NCBI GenBank assembly: GCA_023416515.1
Contig: JAEZHP010000135.1
Coordinates: forward strand, 1 to 6,605
DNA from: Pseudomonadota bacterium
GTDB lineage: Bacteria > Pseudomonadota > Alphaproteobacteria > Sphingomonadales > Sphingomonadaceae
DNA length: 6,605 nt
Direction: 5' to 3'
Below, piece by piece: positions 5,998 through 6,605 of this stretch. A model generated the notes under the pieces. It did no database searches. It saw nothing but the letters and a program-made list of their open reading frames with translations, and was not told the DNA's origin. Position numbers and translations under genes: made by a program. Position 1 is the stretch's first letter; each line of letters opens with the position of its first letter.

Positions 5998-6590
5998 CGC
6001 AGCCTTTCCACCAGCATGCGCAGCGCTTGCCCGCGATGCGAATAGCGGTTCTTTTCTTCCGGCGTCAGTTCTGCGGCGGTCTTGCCCAGATCAGGCAGCA
6101 GGAAATACGGGTCATACCCGAAACCACCCTGCCCGCGCGGCTGGGCAATCACCTCGCCATTCCACCTGCCGTCGGCAATCACCGGCTGCGGATCGTCGGC
6201 ATGTCGAACAAACACGAGTACACAGTAGTAATAAGCCGATTTATCCGAATGTGATGCCAGGTCTTGTATCAGCTTTTCATTGTTACGCGCATCCGATTTC
6301 GGCTCACCTGCATAACGCGCAGACAATACGCCGGGCGCCCCCCCCAGGACGTTGACGCAAATACCGGAATCATCCGCCATTGAAGGCAAACCGGTCAGAC
6401 GCGATGCATGGCGCGCCTTCGCCAGTGCATTTTCAACGAAGGTGCAATGCGGCTCTTCTGCCTCGGGGATATCGAATTCTTTTTGAGGCTTGACGATAAA
6501 GCCCAGCGGCGCCAGCAGTTCGCCGAACTCCTTCAGCTTGCCGGCATTGTTGGAGGCGAGAACCAGAGTGGAAGTAGGTATAACGGACAT
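5994..6590 (-). CDS. rdgB: RdgB/HAM1-family dITP/XTP pyrophosphatase
   Basis: The protein has 198 residues, the normal length. It hydrolyses dITP, dHAPTP and XTP to monophosphates plus pyrophosphate, keeping deaminated purines out of DNA and RNA; it acts in the cytoplasm as a dimer and needs Mg2+. Visible motifs are the substrate-binding S-N-N-A-G-K-L-K-E-F (13-22), the catalytic A-D-D-S-G-I (72-77, with D74 matching the E. coli general base), G-G-F-G-Y-D-P-Y-F (155-163) and S-H-R (184-186) near the C-terminus. All family landmarks are present and intact. The start fits the family, but no clear Shine-Dalgarno is visible in the 15 bases available upstream, so expression may depend on an upstream gene beyond the window. 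It overlaps hemW by 4 bp (ATGA), forming a two-gene unit. Confidence 0.97.
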   Translation of the reverse strand: MSVIPTSTLVLASNNAGKLKEFGELLAPLGFIVKPQKEFDIPEAEEPHCTFVENALAKARHASRLTGLPSMADDSGICVNVLGGAPGVLSARYAGEPKSDARNNEKLIQDLASHSDKSAYYYCVLVFVRHADDPQPVIADGRWNGEVIAQPRGQGGFGYDPYFLLPDLGKTAAELTPEEKNRYSHRGQALRMLVERLR

Positions 6591-6605
6591 GAGAAATAGA
6601 CAAAC

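Noticed and set aside
5104..6045. 313-codon plus-strand frame opposite hemW and the end of rdgB.
   Set aside because: Shadow of hemW and rdgB, whose catalytic motifs are intact on the minus strand; the frame is Arg/Gln-rich with no recognisable domain.

Overview
The window is a junction between a betaproteobacterial chromosome and the end of an integrated mobile element. On the right (about 4537-6605) lie core genes on the minus strand: rdgB (ITPase-family housecleaning enzyme), hemW (radical-SAM haem chaperone) and a tRNA-Ser(UGA) with an encoded CCA. The rdgB-hemW order, the moderate-to-high GC and the protein style suggest Burkholderiales, possibly Oxalobacteraceae. That placement is inference from remembered gene order and protein resemblance, not from a search.

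To the left of the tRNA 3' end the content changes. A large tyrosine recombinase (564 aa from its ATG) starts about 95 bp from the tRNA and reads away from it, the usual layout of an island integrated at a tRNA 3' end. No second copy of the tRNA 3' end was seen in the window, so the element runs off the left edge and only its integrase-proximal part is visible.

From the integrase outward the cargo is: a small three-helix membrane protein of unknown function (convergent with the integrase, 13 bp apart); a phage Rha-type regulatory protein that stops just after the Rha domain; a 256-bp intergenic stretch with a 31-bp imperfect inverted repeat; a roughly 342-aa protein with a HEPN-type R-H-x3-H ribonuclease motif; and about 500 bp at the left edge without a confident gene but with one small ORF that has a good Shine-Dalgarno sequence. 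The HEPN gene is visibly AT-richer than the core: 1081-1140 has 21 G+C of 60, against 31 of 60 in hemW at 5281-5340.

The core genes act independently: RdgB removes non-canonical purine nucleotides, HemW handles haem and tRNA-Ser serves translation. In the element, the recombinase would move the DNA. The HEPN protein and the membrane protein are candidates for anti-phage or stress-response cargo, and the Rha fragment marks phage ancestry. Only the integrase, tRNA, hemW, rdgB and the Rha domain are firm. The defence reading of the cargo is a hypothesis.
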